DNA from: Actinomycetota bacterium
GTDB lineage: Bacteria > Actinomycetota > CADDZG01 > JAHWKV01
Assembly (NCBI GenBank): GCA_030447305.1
Contig: JAUJPC010000001.1
Span: 760,958 to 824,957, forward strand
Reading direction: 5' to 3'
Length of the DNA: 64,000 bases
A program made the position numbers and the translations under genes. How positions within the stretch are numbered: position 1 is the first letter of the stretch; each line of letters starts with the position of its first letter. Under the pieces are notes generated by a model. The model did not search any database, was not told the origin of the DNA, and worked only from the letters and a program-made list of their open reading frames with translations. This document shows positions 7,522 to 16,265 of this stretch, in pieces.

Positions 7522-8064
7522 TTGGGGAGAGCGCTGGTCTTAAACGCCTCTTACCAGCCGCTTTGCGTCGTTTCGGCAAGGCGGGCGGTTGTGCTTGTGC
7601 TGAAATGCAAGGCGGTGATCGAACAGCCGGCCGATGAAGGAACCTTCCACTCCGAGAGAATGACTCTGCCGGTCCCCTCAGTGGTTAGGCTCGTCTACTT
7701 CGTCAAGGTTCCCTACCGGGCCCGGGCCTCCCTAAGCCGCCGAGCGGTGTTCGTCCGGGACGAGTTCCAGTGCCAGTACTGTGGCTCGGCTGCAGAGAAC
7801 GTCGACCACATCAGGCCCCGTTCAAAGGGTGGCACCCACACCTGGGACAACGTCGTGGCTTCGTGCCGGCCGTGCAACGCCCGAAAGGAAAACCTTCTGC
7901 TGGCGGAGACCGGGATGACCCTTCGCCGGCCGCCTCACGTGCCGAGGGACGGCCTGTTCCTCATGGCCGCGGCGGGAAAGATCTATCCCGCCTGGGAGCC
8001 TTATCTCCTGTTGGGCTCCAGCTCGCCGGAAGAGATCGATCCCCGCCTCGCCTTCACCGGCTAA
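7522..8064 (+). CDS. HNH endonuclease family protein
   Basis: A 180-residue protein of the small HNH family common in Actinobacteria and Cyanobacteria. The N-terminus (ALVLNASYQPLCVVSARRAVVLVL) and RMTLPVPSVVRLVYFVKVPYR are family features. The HNH core is CQYCGSAAENVDHIRPRSKGG ... WDNVVASCRPCNARK: two CxxC zinc knuckles and the DH pair. TTG start with GGAG 7 nt upstream. The cellular role is not established; the gene commonly sits near housekeeping loci rather than restriction systems, and no methylase is adjacent. Confidence 0.88.
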   Translation: MGRALVLNASYQPLCVVSARRAVVLVLKCKAVIEQPADEGTFHSERMTLPVPSVVRLVYFVKVPYRARASLSRRAVFVRDEFQCQYCGSAAENVDHIRPRSKGGTHTWDNVVASCRPCNARKENLLLAETGMTLRRPPHVPRDGLFLMAAAGKIYPAWEPYLLLGSSSPEEIDPRLAFTG

Positions 8065-8209
8065 GCCTCTCCTGTCGGCACCGGTGCCATGCCGACACTG
8101 CCCTCCTTCCTTTTGGAACCGGCTCATCTGCAGCGATGAATGAACGACGCATAACGATGCGTCCTGTCTGTCGATGTTCCGGTTTAAGCCCGCAGATGGC
8201 GCCAAATCG

Positions 8210-8239
8210 TTGACTATGGCAATAAGGGTGGCGTAACGT
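8210..8239 (+). promoter_or_regulatory. dcw cluster promoter (mraZ)
   Basis: TTGACT at 8210-8215, an 18-nt spacer, and TAACGT at 8234-8239. The -10 overlaps the MraZ repeats, as expected for a repressed promoter. The transcript would carry a leader of about 90 nt before mraZ. Confidence 0.6.
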
Positions 8240-8263
8240 GGCGCAAAGTGGTGCACAGATGGG
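8228..8263 (+). promoter_or_regulatory. MraZ operator, four repeats at 10-bp spacing
   Basis: GTGGCG, GTGGCG, GTGGTG and GATGGG start at 8228, 8238, 8248 and 8258, exactly 10 bp apart. MraZ is known to bind short TGG-rich direct repeats with one-turn spacing at its own promoter. The site overlaps the -10 box, fitting autorepression of the whole cluster. Confidence 0.85.
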
Positions 8264-8338
8264 AATCCGAAAGCCTTGTGATCGTAAGCGGAGAGGCAGC
8301 CATTCAAGGGGGATCCCAGTTGAAAGCGGAGCTGCCCG

Positions 8339-8761
8339 ATGTTGCTTGGAGAGTTCATTCATACGCTGGATGCGAAGGGCCGGGTCTTCGTGCCGGCCAA
8401 GTGGAGAGAGGAGCTGGCCGGGGGAGTGGTGGTCACGGCGGGACAGGAACGGTGCCTGTTCGTGATGACCAAGGAGGCGTTCACCCGCAGGGCCGCGCAG
8501 CTGGAGCAGTTGTCGTCGGATCAGAAGGCGAATCGGGACTACAAGCGGATGTTCTTCTCATCGGCCTCGGAGGAGACGGTGGACCGAACGGGCCGTATGT
8601 CCATCCCAGCAGGGCTGCGGCGCTTTGCGGGGCTAGAAGGCAAGGAAGTGATCTTGATTGGCGTCTCGGACCGCGCCGAGATCTGGGACCGGGACTCGTG
8701 GTCCAGCTACAAGGGGAGCGTTGAGGAGTCCTATGCGCAAATTGCCGACGAGCTGAGCTAA
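8339..8761 (+). CDS. mraZ: Transcriptional regulator MraZ
   Basis: DNA-binding regulator of the division and wall cluster. The 140 residues hold two SpoVT/AbrB-like MraZ repeats: residues 1-60 (GEFIHTLDAKGRVFVPAKWREEL ... LFVMTKEAF) and 70-125 (SSASEETVDRTGRMSIPAGLRRFAGL ... VILIGVSDRAEIWD), each with the DxxGR/R signature. The family forms ring oligomers that contact successive repeats. The four-repeat operator just upstream supports autoregulation. It is the first gene of the dcw cluster. Confidence 0.95.
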   Translation: MLLGEFIHTLDAKGRVFVPAKWREELAGGVVVTAGQERCLFVMTKEAFTRRAAQLEQLSSDQKANRDYKRMFFSSASEETVDRTGRMSIPAGLRRFAGLEGKEVILIGVSDRAEIWDRDSWSSYKGSVEESYAQIADELS

Positions 8762-8814
8762 GGCATTCGTTGCGATCGCTTTGAATCCACCAACTTGAAA
8801 GAAAGGAACTTTGA

Positions 8815-8943
8815 ATGAACGAGATTCCCCCTGGAGGCCTCCTGAAGGAGGTCAAGGACACCTTCTTACTACTTGGCATATCGGCCTCGATGTTGACCGG
8901 GTACCTCGGCCTCGCCCTCGTCTTGTTCCGGGCGGTTGGATGA
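8815..8943 (+). CDS. 42-residue membrane ORF between mraZ and rsmH
   Basis: A small ORF of 42 residues. ATG at 8815 follows GAAAGGAA at ideal spacing. The product has a short polar N-terminus (MNEIPPGGLLKEVKDTF) and then one predicted membrane segment (LLLGISASMLTGYLGLALVLF). It stops 22 nt before the chosen rsmH ATG and overlaps the alternative rsmH start. I do not recognise it. Its position suggests co-expression with rsmH and ftsL and a possible role as a small membrane partner, which is inference. Confidence 0.6.
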   Translation: MNEIPPGGLLKEVKDTFLLLGISASMLTGYLGLALVLFRAVG

Positions 8944-8965
8944 CTCGCCTCTGACGGGGGATCGC

Positions 8966-9934
8966 ATGGCCGGAGGGGTGGAAGCTGGGTTCCGGCATGT
9001 TCCCGTCCTTTCGTCCGCTGCTCTCGAGTGGCTCATGCCGGCGTTGACCTCCGAGGGACCGCTCGTGGACTGCACTCTGGGCGCCGGCGGTCACTCCGAG
9101 GCCTTTCTGCGGGCGCTGCCAGACCTGGTGGTGATCGGAATCGACAGGGACGCCGAGGCTCTGGCTGCGGCAAGAAACCGGCTGAAACCGTTCGGCCGGC
9201 GAGCACGGCTCACGAAGGGCAACTTTGCGGACATCGATGAGATTGCGAGAGACCACGGCTATGTGCAAGTGGCAGCGATTCTTTACGACCTGGGGGTTTC
9301 CTCACCCCAGTTGGATCGTGCCGACCGCGGCTTCGGTTTTCGACCCGGGTTTTCTCTGGATATGCGCATGGACCAAAGTGAAGAGCTCAAGGCACAGGAC
9401 ATTGTGAATACTTATTCGGAAGATCGACTCAGCAGCATCATTGTTGCTTACGGTGAGGAGCGGTTTGCCCGGCGTATCGCCCGGGCGATAGTGCTCCGCC
9501 GTGCCGTCCGGCCGTTTGAGGATTCAGGCGACCTGGCTGACGTGGTTCGCACCGCCATTCCGGCGGCCACCCGCAGAACGGGACCCCACCCCGCTCGCCG
9601 GACCTTCCAGGCGCTGAGAATCGAGACGAATCGCGAGCTGGCGTCGCTCGAGAAATCCCTGGACCGAGCCGTCGGCCTCTTGCGAGGCGGCGGACGGGTT
9701 GCGGTGATCAGCTATCACTCGCTGGAGGACCGGATCGCAAAGCGGACGTTTCGGGCGGCTGCCGAAGGTTGCACGTGCCCCAGGGATTTTCCCGTCTGCG
9801 TGTGCGGAAAGACCGCCCGCATGAAGGTGCTCACGGCCCGTCCGATTCGCCCTTCGGAACAGGAGGTGGCCGAAAACCCGCGGTCGGACAGCGCCCGCAT
9901 GCGAGTGGCGGTCAAACTTCCCGAGGCAGCCTGA
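8966..9934 (+). CDS. rsmH: 16S rRNA (cytosine(1402)-N4)-methyltransferase
   Basis: SAM-dependent methyltransferase acting on C1402 of 16S rRNA (formerly MraW). Seen: FRHVPVLSSAALEWLMP, the SAM loop DCTLGAGGHSEAFL, GIDRDAEALAAA, ILYDLGVSSPQLDRADRGFGF, the insertion with RTFQALRIETNRELASLE and the C-terminal VISYHSLEDRIAKRTFR. ATG 8966 (322 residues) has GGGGGA upstream; TTG 8936 is an alternative adding 10 residues. The stop overlaps the next ATG by one base. Confidence 0.93.
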   Translation: MAGGVEAGFRHVPVLSSAALEWLMPALTSEGPLVDCTLGAGGHSEAFLRALPDLVVIGIDRDAEALAAARNRLKPFGRRARLTKGNFADIDEIARDHGYVQVAAILYDLGVSSPQLDRADRGFGFRPGFSLDMRMDQSEELKAQDIVNTYSEDRLSSIIVAYGEERFARRIARAIVLRRAVRPFEDSGDLADVVRTAIPAATRRTGPHPARRTFQALRIETNRELASLEKSLDRAVGLLRGGGRVAVISYHSLEDRIAKRTFRAAAEGCTCPRDFPVCVCGKTARMKVLTARPIRPSEQEVAENPRSDSARMRVAVKLPEAA

Positions 9935-10470
9935 TGGCCATTGCTCCGGTCCGGGCGCGCCGCGCCACTTCGAGACCGCACACATCGCCCGCCCGCCACC
10001 GCCCGCAGCCGGGAGAAGCCGGCCGGACCGAATCTGCAGGCCGGTCCGGCCTCACCGCCGTTTACCACGCCCGTCCCAAGCATCGCTCCGGCGCAAAGAA
10101 TCCGGTTGGCAAGCAGTGGTCCAGGCTCACCGACCTCTTCCGCTCCTCTCCGATGCGCTGCACCGGGGGGATGCTGCTGGTGTCCGCGGTGGTATTCGGG
10201 CTCGTGCTTTTGAACATCCACGTCGCCCAAACGTCCTTTCACCTGGCAGACCTGCAACGTCGGGCATCCGAGCTGCAAACCGAGCAGCGACGGCTTCGCT
10301 ACGAGGTGGCGAAGGCGGAGGCTCCCGACAACATAGTTGAGATGAGCAGCTCGCTGGGCCTGGTGCCTCCGCAGTCCCAGGAGTACCTACAGGGTCCTTC
10401 TCTCCTCGTGAGCGATAGGGAGCCGGCTGGATCTGAAACTTCACCCGGCAACGGAGAGTCCTCCCGCTAG
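9934..10470 (+). CDS. ftsL: FtsL-like division protein
   Basis: Bitopic division protein of the FtsQLB complex that activates FtsWI. The 178-residue protein has a basic, disordered cytoplasmic N-terminus of about 75 residues, one membrane helix (GGMLLVSAVVFGLVLLNIHVAQ, about 78-99) and a periplasmic coiled-coil (FHLADLQRRASELQTEQRRLRYEVAKAEAPDNI). The motif EMSSSLGLVPP after the coil is typical. It was assigned mostly from topology and place between rsmH and ftsI. The long basic N-terminus is an actinobacterial trait. Confidence 0.85.
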   Translation: MAIAPVRARRATSRPHTSPARHRPQPGEAGRTESAGRSGLTAVYHARPKHRSGAKNPVGKQWSRLTDLFRSSPMRCTGGMLLVSAVVFGLVLLNIHVAQTSFHLADLQRRASELQTEQRRLRYEVAKAEAPDNIVEMSSSLGLVPPQSQEYLQGPSLLVSDREPAGSETSPGNGESSR

Positions 10471-10482
10471 GGGGAACGGTTT

Positions 10483-12210
10483 ATGGCCCGTGTTCGGTCC
10501 ACTCTTCGCCTCGTCACGCTGATGTGCGTGATGCTCGCCGGCTCAGGCGTGGTGGCGGGGCGCCTCTTCTGGCTGCAGGTCCTGGACTCCAATCGCATGA
10601 GCGCCATGGCGGCGGAGCAGCGTCTGCGCACCCTCACCCTGCCGGCGCAGCGGGGATCGATCCTGGCGTCGGACGGCACCGAGCTGGCCATCTCGATGGA
10701 GACCCAGACGGTTTATGCCAGCCCGCGAGAGGTAAGGGATCCGCAGGCGGCCGCCCAGGCCCTGGCTCCCATCCTTGCGATTGACACCGGCAGGCTTCAG
10801 AGCAAGCTCTCCGGCGATTCCGGCTTCGTATATCTGGCCCGCCGCCAGGACCCGGCCGTCGGTGACCAGGTCCGAGCTTTGAACCTCCCCGGAATCGGCT
10901 TACTGCCCGAGCCGAAGCGTTTCTATCCGTCCGGTGCCCTGGCAGCGCAGGTGCTGGGCTTCGTCGGAGATGAGAACAGGGGGCTGGCAGGGCTGGAGAG
11001 TGCGTATGACGCCCTGCTCACCGGCACCCCCGGCAAGGCGGTCACCGAGAGGGACCCGGCCGGCCGGATCATCCCCGTGGGGCAGTCATCGGTCCAGGAC
11101 GCAGTCCAGGGCAACGACCTGGTTCTGACGATCGACAAGCAGGTCCAGTACGAGGCGGAGAACGCCCTGGCCCGAGCGATGAAGACCTGGAATGCGAACG
11201 GCGGGACGATCATTGTGATGAGCCCTCAGACCGGCGACATCCTGGCCATGGCGAACAACCCTGCCTTTGACCCCAACGACCTTCGTTCGAGCAACGCCGG
11301 GTCCCGAAGGAACCGTGCCGTGGTCGACGTCCTCGAACCCGGGTCGGTCAGCAAGATTGTCACTGCGGCGGCGGCTCTGGAAACCGGGATGACAACGCCG
11401 GATGAGGTCATGCGGGTAGACGATCAGCTGCGGATAGGCTCAAAGGTCTTCAGCGACTCACACCCCCACCCGGTGCAGAGCCTTTCGTTCTCCCAGGTGA
11501 TCCAGTCGTCCTCGAACGTGGGGACCATCATGGTCGCCGAGCGCCTGGGCAAGCAGAGCCTGCACGAGTACCTTGAGCGCTTCGGCTACGGGCGCAAGAC
11601 CGGACTGAACTTTCCGGGAGAATCGGCAGGCATCCTGCCCAAGCCCGAGAAGTGGTGGCAGACGTCCCTGGGGACCATTGCCATCGGCCAGGGGGTCGCG
11701 GTCACTCCGCTTCAGATGGCCCGCGCCTACGCCACCCTGGCCAACGACGGCGTAGAGGTTGCGCCCAAGCTGGTCAAGGCGACCGTTGATGCCTCCGGGA
11801 CCAGGCATCCTACGAAGGCTTCCCGAGGACGCCGGGTGATTCAACCGCAGACCGCCGAGACGCTCACCGAGATGCTGGTGGGAGTCACCTCTTTGAAGGG
11901 TGGGACCGGCAGCGCGGCGGCCATCCCGGGATACCGGGTCGCCGGCAAGACGGGAACCGCCCAGAAGCCGAGACTCGGAGCGGCGGGTTACTCCGGTTAC
12001 ATGGCGTCGTTCGTGGGCTTCGCTCCCGCGGAAGACCCGAAGCTGGTGGTGGCGGTGGTGCTGGACGACCCGGATCCGTTCCTGGCGGGGGAGACGGCGG
12101 CGATCATCTTCAAGGAGGTAATGCAGTTCTCGCTGCGCCGGCTCGGAACCCGGGCCATCCCGGGAAGCGTACTGCAGGGATCCTCCCTCGGAGCATCGCC
12201 GGCGGAGTAG
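10483..12210 (+). CDS. ftsI: Septal peptidoglycan transpeptidase FtsI/PBP3
   Basis: Class B penicillin-binding protein that crosslinks septal peptidoglycan with FtsW. It has 575 residues: N-terminal membrane anchor (LVTLMCVMLAGSGVVAGRLFWLQ), a dimerisation domain with RGSILASDGTELA, and the transpeptidase domain with the three active-site motifs SVSK (S288-K291), SSN (343-345) and KTG (489-491). AGGGGGAA precedes the ATG. Gene order ftsL-ftsI-murE supports septal rather than elongation function. Confidence 0.95.
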   Translation: MARVRSTLRLVTLMCVMLAGSGVVAGRLFWLQVLDSNRMSAMAAEQRLRTLTLPAQRGSILASDGTELAISMETQTVYASPREVRDPQAAAQALAPILAIDTGRLQSKLSGDSGFVYLARRQDPAVGDQVRALNLPGIGLLPEPKRFYPSGALAAQVLGFVGDENRGLAGLESAYDALLTGTPGKAVTERDPAGRIIPVGQSSVQDAVQGNDLVLTIDKQVQYEAENALARAMKTWNANGGTIIVMSPQTGDILAMANNPAFDPNDLRSSNAGSRRNRAVVDVLEPGSVSKIVTAAAALETGMTTPDEVMRVDDQLRIGSKVFSDSHPHPVQSLSFSQVIQSSSNVGTIMVAERLGKQSLHEYLERFGYGRKTGLNFPGESAGILPKPEKWWQTSLGTIAIGQGVAVTPLQMARAYATLANDGVEVAPKLVKATVDASGTRHPTKASRGRRVIQPQTAETLTEMLVGVTSLKGGTGSAAAIPGYRVAGKTGTAQKPRLGAAGYSGYMASFVGFAPAEDPKLVVAVVLDDPDPFLAGETAAIIFKEVMQFSLRRLGTRAIPGSVLQGSSLGASPAE

Positions 12211-12226
12211 ATGCCAAGCAAGCGAT

Positions 12227-12270
12227 CCCGCACGGCCGGCACACCGGCGCGCCATTCTGCGCGGGTCTTT
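12227..12270 (+). terminator. possible hairpin terminator between ftsI and murE
   Basis: CCCGC (12227-12231) can pair with GCGGG (12261-12265), enclosing an inner GCCGG-CACA-CCGGC hairpin, followed by TCTTTT. The outer stem is short and the cluster presumably reads through, so this is at most a partial terminator. Confidence 0.3.
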
Positions 12271-12305
12271 TCCCACGGGGGCGCAGTAATGGGATGCTCT
12301 AGGTC

Positions 12306-13769
12306 ATGAATCTAGAGGCAGCAGCCATCGCGCTCGGTGCCCGGGTGCCCGACGAAGCCCGAGGCATCGAGATCGCCGACCTCGATTACGATTCCCGGAC
12401 CGTGAAGCCGGGTTCCCTGTTCTTTTGTGTGCGGGGGCTGAGGCAGGACGGGCATGCCCATGCCGCGCAGGCGGTGGAGGCGGGCGCGTGCGCCCTGGTT
12501 GTCGAGGAGCCGGTTGCATTGCCGGGCCGCCGGGTTCCACAGCTGATCGTGCCGAACAGCAGGGATGCAATGGGCGCTCTCGCCGCCCCCTTCTTCGGAA
12601 ACCCGAGCCGCACCGTGGCCGTCGCCGGAGTTACGGGAACCAACGGGAAGACGACCACGACCTATATGCTCGAGTCGATCTTTCGGGCCAGCGGCGAGGT
12701 GGCCGGACTCATCGGGACGATTGAGACCCGGGTGGCGGGGCGGTCCGAGCCCGCGGCCCGGACCACGCCCGAAGCGGTCGACGTGCAGCGGCTCTTGAGC
12801 AGGATGGCCGGCGCGGCGGTTACCAAGTGCGCTATGGAGGTAACCTCGATCGGCATCGAGAGCGGCCGAACCGAGGGAATCGTCTTCGACGTGGCTGTGT
12901 TCACCAACCTGACCCACGACCATCTGGACCACCACGGAACCATGGACAGCTACTACGCGGCGAAGGCCAAGCTCTTCACCCGTCCCGGGCTGCGGGCGGC
13001 GGTCATAAACACCGACGACCCCTACGGCAGGCGCCTGGTCGGCGAGCTGCCGTACACTCCGCTGCGGTTCGCACTCGAGGCGGAGGCCGACGTGGTTGCC
13101 GCCGGCCTGGCCCTTGAAAGGGGGGGATCCGAATTTCGAGCGGTGGGTTGCGGTCTGGACCTGCCGGTCAAGGTGCGCATTCCCGGCCTGTTCAATGTGT
13201 CGAACGCCCTCGCCGCCGTCTCGGCAGCCGTGAAGATGGGGATACCCGGGGAAGCCATTGCGGCCGGCATTGAAGCCCTGGCCTCAGTCCCCGGCAGGTT
13301 CGAGCCCGTGGACGAGGGGCAGGACTTCCTGGTGGTCGTCGACTACGCCCACACTCCGGACGCCGTTGCCAACGTGCTGGCCGCTGCCCGGCAACTGACC
13401 GAAGGGCGGGTTCTTGCCGTTTTTGGCTGCGGCGGCAACCGGGACCGTGGAAAGAGGCCGGAGATGGGCCGGGCCGCCGGCCGCTTCGCGGACGTGGTGT
13501 ACGCAACTTCCGACAACCCGCGCAGCGAGGACCCGTCGGCAATCCTCGATGAGATTGAGAAGGGTCTGGCGGGGACATCCCCGCCGGGGGGGTACCGCAT
13601 AATCGTGGATCGAGCAGAGGCCATCCGCGAAGCTATCGGCTCCGCACGCACCGGGGATGTTGTGGTCATCGCGGGCAAGGGACACGAGACCGGTCAGGAC
13701 ATCGGAGGAACCATACTTCCCTTCGACGACCGGCTGGTAGCCGCAGAGATGCTGCGAGGGCGGCCGTGA
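12306..13769 (+). CDS. murE: UDP-MurNAc-L-Ala-D-Glu:meso-DAP ligase
   Basis: Adds the third residue of the peptidoglycan stem peptide in the cytoplasm. The 487 residues show Mur ligase domains: N-terminal UDP-binding part (LDYDSRTVKPGSLFFCVRG), P-loop GVTGTNGKTTTTYML, FTNLTHDHLDHHGTM, the carbamylated-lysine region YYAAKAKLF, and the C-terminal GGNRDRGKRPEMG. SDNPRSED contains the DNPR motif that marks meso-diaminopimelate rather than lysine specificity. It is separated from ftsI by 95 bp and from murF by 64 bp. Confidence 0.95.
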   Translation: MNLEAAAIALGARVPDEARGIEIADLDYDSRTVKPGSLFFCVRGLRQDGHAHAAQAVEAGACALVVEEPVALPGRRVPQLIVPNSRDAMGALAAPFFGNPSRTVAVAGVTGTNGKTTTTYMLESIFRASGEVAGLIGTIETRVAGRSEPAARTTPEAVDVQRLLSRMAGAAVTKCAMEVTSIGIESGRTEGIVFDVAVFTNLTHDHLDHHGTMDSYYAAKAKLFTRPGLRAAVINTDDPYGRRLVGELPYTPLRFALEAEADVVAAGLALERGGSEFRAVGCGLDLPVKVRIPGLFNVSNALAAVSAAVKMGIPGEAIAAGIEALASVPGRFEPVDEGQDFLVVVDYAHTPDAVANVLAAARQLTEGRVLAVFGCGGNRDRGKRPEMGRAAGRFADVVYATSDNPRSEDPSAILDEIEKGLAGTSPPGGYRIIVDRAEAIREAIGSARTGDVVVIAGKGHETGQDIGGTILPFDDRLVAAEMLRGRP

Positions 13770-13833
13770 CACGGCGGCGCGGTGCTCCGGCAGGAACCTC
13801 GAGGAAGCACGAACGGCGTATCGGAGTACCGAA

Positions 13834-15216
13834 ATGAATCTTTCGTTGGTGGAGGCGGCCCGCGTGATGGGGGCGCGCGGAGAGGGGCTTGACCGGACTT
13901 TCCGGGTGACCGGAGTGGCCGTGGACTCCCGCCTGGTCAAGCCGGGCGACGCCTTCTTCGCTCTGAAAGGGGAGTATCTCGACGGCCATGACTACGTGGA
14001 AGACGCCCTTCTAAAAGGGGCTTCCGCAGTGGTGGTGGACCGGCCGGTAAAGGTGGATGCCGGACGCCGGATAGTGGTGGCCGACGCAATGGCCGCCCTG
14101 GCGGCGCTCGCCGGCTGGGTACGGGATGTGCTCAACCCGGTGGTGGTCGGCATCACGGGCTCCACGGGGAAGACCTCGGTGAAGGACCTGCTGGCGTCGA
14201 TCGTCCGGACCCGGATGCCGGTGGTGGCGTCGGAGAGGTCCTTCAACAACGAGCTGGGCGTGCCGCTCACCCTGCTGAAGACCCGCCCAGACACCCGCGT
14301 GGTGGTCGTGGAGATGGGGACCCGGGGTCTCGGGCAGATAGCCGAGCTGTGCGAGCTGGCCCGGCCGCATCTGGGAGTCGTCACCAACGTAGGGGTGACC
14401 CACTACGAGACTTTTGGTTCCAGGGCATCCATCGCCAAGGCAAAGGGCGAGCTCGTGGAGGCCATCCCGGAAGGGGGAGCTGCAGTCCTGAATGCCGACG
14501 ATCCACTGGTCGCCAGGATGGCCTCACGACGAGGAGATCTGGTAGATGTGCTGACCTTCGGATTTTCGGACGGCGCCTGGCTAAGGGCAACCGAAGTGAG
14601 CCTCGACAGGCTCGGGCGCCCATCGTTCCGGCTCTTCAGGGGATCTCAGCGGGGAGTCTGGGTGACGCTTCAGGCAAGTGGAGCCCACCAGGTGGTCAAC
14701 GCGCTCGCCGCCTCCACCGCGGCTATGGCTCTTGGTTTGAGGCTGGACGACTGCCGCGTCGGTCTGGAGGCGGCAAAGATCTCACCGTGGCGCATGCAGG
14801 TCAGAGAGGTCGGGGATGCCGTGATGGTCAACGACGCCTACAACGCCAGCCCCGCGTCGGTGGCATCCGCCCTGCAGACATGCGCCGGGATGGTCAGAGG
14901 GGGCGGACGCCTGATCGCTGTCCTGGGCCACATGGCGGAGCTGGGAGGTCTGGCAGAGACCGAGCATCGCCGGATCGGTGCGCTGACCGCATCACTGGCT
15001 GCCAGGCTGGTGGTCGTCGGTCCGTCGGCGGCGCCGATTGCAGCCGGGGCCATCCAGGAGGGCATGTCCGATGTCGTCCAGGTGCCGGATGCCCCGGCGG
15101 CGGTGCCAGCCATAGGCCGGCTCGAGCCGGGCGACGTCCTGTTGATAAAGGGATCCCGGGTGGCGGCGCTGGAGGAGGTCTCCGGGATGGTTGAACTCCG
15201 AATGAGTGGCTCTTGA
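13834..15216 (+). CDS. murF: UDP-MurNAc-tripeptide:D-Ala-D-Ala ligase
   Basis: Adds D-Ala-D-Ala to finish the UDP-MurNAc pentapeptide. It has 460 residues with GVAVDSRLVKPGDAFFALKGEYLDGHDY at the N-terminus, P-loop GITGSTGKTSVKD, VVEMGTRGLGQI, TNVGVTHYETFGS and VNDAYNASPASV near the C-terminal domain. GGAG precedes the ATG. The stop overlaps the mraY TTG start by 4 bp, implying translational coupling. Confidence 0.95.
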   Translation: MNLSLVEAARVMGARGEGLDRTFRVTGVAVDSRLVKPGDAFFALKGEYLDGHDYVEDALLKGASAVVVDRPVKVDAGRRIVVADAMAALAALAGWVRDVLNPVVVGITGSTGKTSVKDLLASIVRTRMPVVASERSFNNELGVPLTLLKTRPDTRVVVVEMGTRGLGQIAELCELARPHLGVVTNVGVTHYETFGSRASIAKAKGELVEAIPEGGAAVLNADDPLVARMASRRGDLVDVLTFGFSDGAWLRATEVSLDRLGRPSFRLFRGSQRGVWVTLQASGAHQVVNALAASTAAMALGLRLDDCRVGLEAAKISPWRMQVREVGDAVMVNDAYNASPASVASALQTCAGMVRGGGRLIAVLGHMAELGGLAETEHRRIGALTASLAARLVVVGPSAAPIAAGAIQEGMSDVVQVPDAPAAVPAIGRLEPGDVLLIKGSRVAALEEVSGMVELRMSGS

Positions 15217-16265
15217 TCCCCATTCTGGTCGCCGCGGCCGTGTCATTCATTTTCGTGCTGGTCACAACTCCGGTTGCCATCCGTGTCTTGAGGCGCCGCA
15301 GCATCGGACAGTACGTTCGGGAAGACGGACCCAAGGCCCACTTCGTCAAGAGGGGCACTCCCACCATGGGGGGGGTGGTGATAATCGGCGGCACCCTGAC
15401 CGCCTACGTGGTCTCGCATTTCGTCGGTCAGATGACTCAGTTCTCTTCCAGCGGACTCCTGGCCGTGGCCACCGTCGCGGCAATGGGTCTGCTGGGGTTT
15501 GCCGACGACTACCTGAAGGTCTCCCGCCGCCGCTCTCTCGGGCTCAACAAGACGGCCAAGTTTCTGGGGCAGGCGGCGATTGCGGTAGGTTTCGTGGCGG
15601 CGGCTCCGTTCACTCAGACCGTTGAGGAGGTGTCCTTCGTCCGGCCGCTCGGCATCGGCCTGGTAGGGATCGTCTTCGCGCTGTGGATCTTTCTGATCAT
15701 CACCGCCACCACCAACGGAGCCAACCTGGCCGACGGGCTCGACGGGCTGTGCTCCGGGTCCGGAGCCATGGTCATGGGGGCGTACGTGATCATCGCGTTC
15801 TGGCAGGTGAGGCACGTATGCGCAGGCCTCGGCGGCCTCCCCGGCTGCTACGACGCTCCTCACTCGCTGGACCTGGCCCTGGTGGCCGCCAGCCTGATGG
15901 GGGCGCTCGCCGGGTTCCTCTGGTGGAATGCCCCTCCGGCCAAGATCTTCATGGGCGACACCGGCTCGCTCGCTCTCGGCGGAGGAATGGCCGCCCTGGC
16001 GATCCTCACCAACACGCAGCTGCTGCTGATAGTGCTCGGAGGGCTTTACGTCGTCGAGGTCTCCTCGGTGCTACTGCAGGTGGTCGCCTACCGGTTGTTC
16101 GGTCGCCGCATCTTCCTCATGGCTCCCATTCACCACCACTTCGAGCTGCTCGGCTGGCCCGAGATGACGGTCATCGTGCGGTTCTGGGTACTGGCCGCCC
16201 TGTCGGTTGCCTTTGCGATCGGTCTCTTCTATGGAGAGTTCCTCAATGCCGGGGGAGCCGGTTGA
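15213..16265 (+). CDS. mraY: Phospho-MurNAc-pentapeptide transferase
   Basis: Integral membrane enzyme that transfers phospho-MurNAc-pentapeptide to undecaprenyl phosphate, giving lipid I. The 350 residues have about ten membrane segments. Key motifs: KRGTPTMGGVVII, FADDYLK (the DD pair), NGANLADGLDGLCSG, FMGDTGSLALGG and PIHHHFELLG. TTG start, overlapping murF. The loop containing VRHVCAGLGGLPGCYDAPHS is longer than in E. coli. Confidence 0.95.
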   Translation: MIPILVAAAVSFIFVLVTTPVAIRVLRRRSIGQYVREDGPKAHFVKRGTPTMGGVVIIGGTLTAYVVSHFVGQMTQFSSSGLLAVATVAAMGLLGFADDYLKVSRRRSLGLNKTAKFLGQAAIAVGFVAAAPFTQTVEEVSFVRPLGIGLVGIVFALWIFLIITATTNGANLADGLDGLCSGSGAMVMGAYVIIAFWQVRHVCAGLGGLPGCYDAPHSLDLALVAASLMGALAGFLWWNAPPAKIFMGDTGSLALGGGMAALAILTNTQLLLIVLGGLYVVEVSSVLLQVVAYRLFGRRIFLMAPIHHHFELLGWPEMTVIVRFWVLAALSVAFAIGLFYGEFLNAGGAG

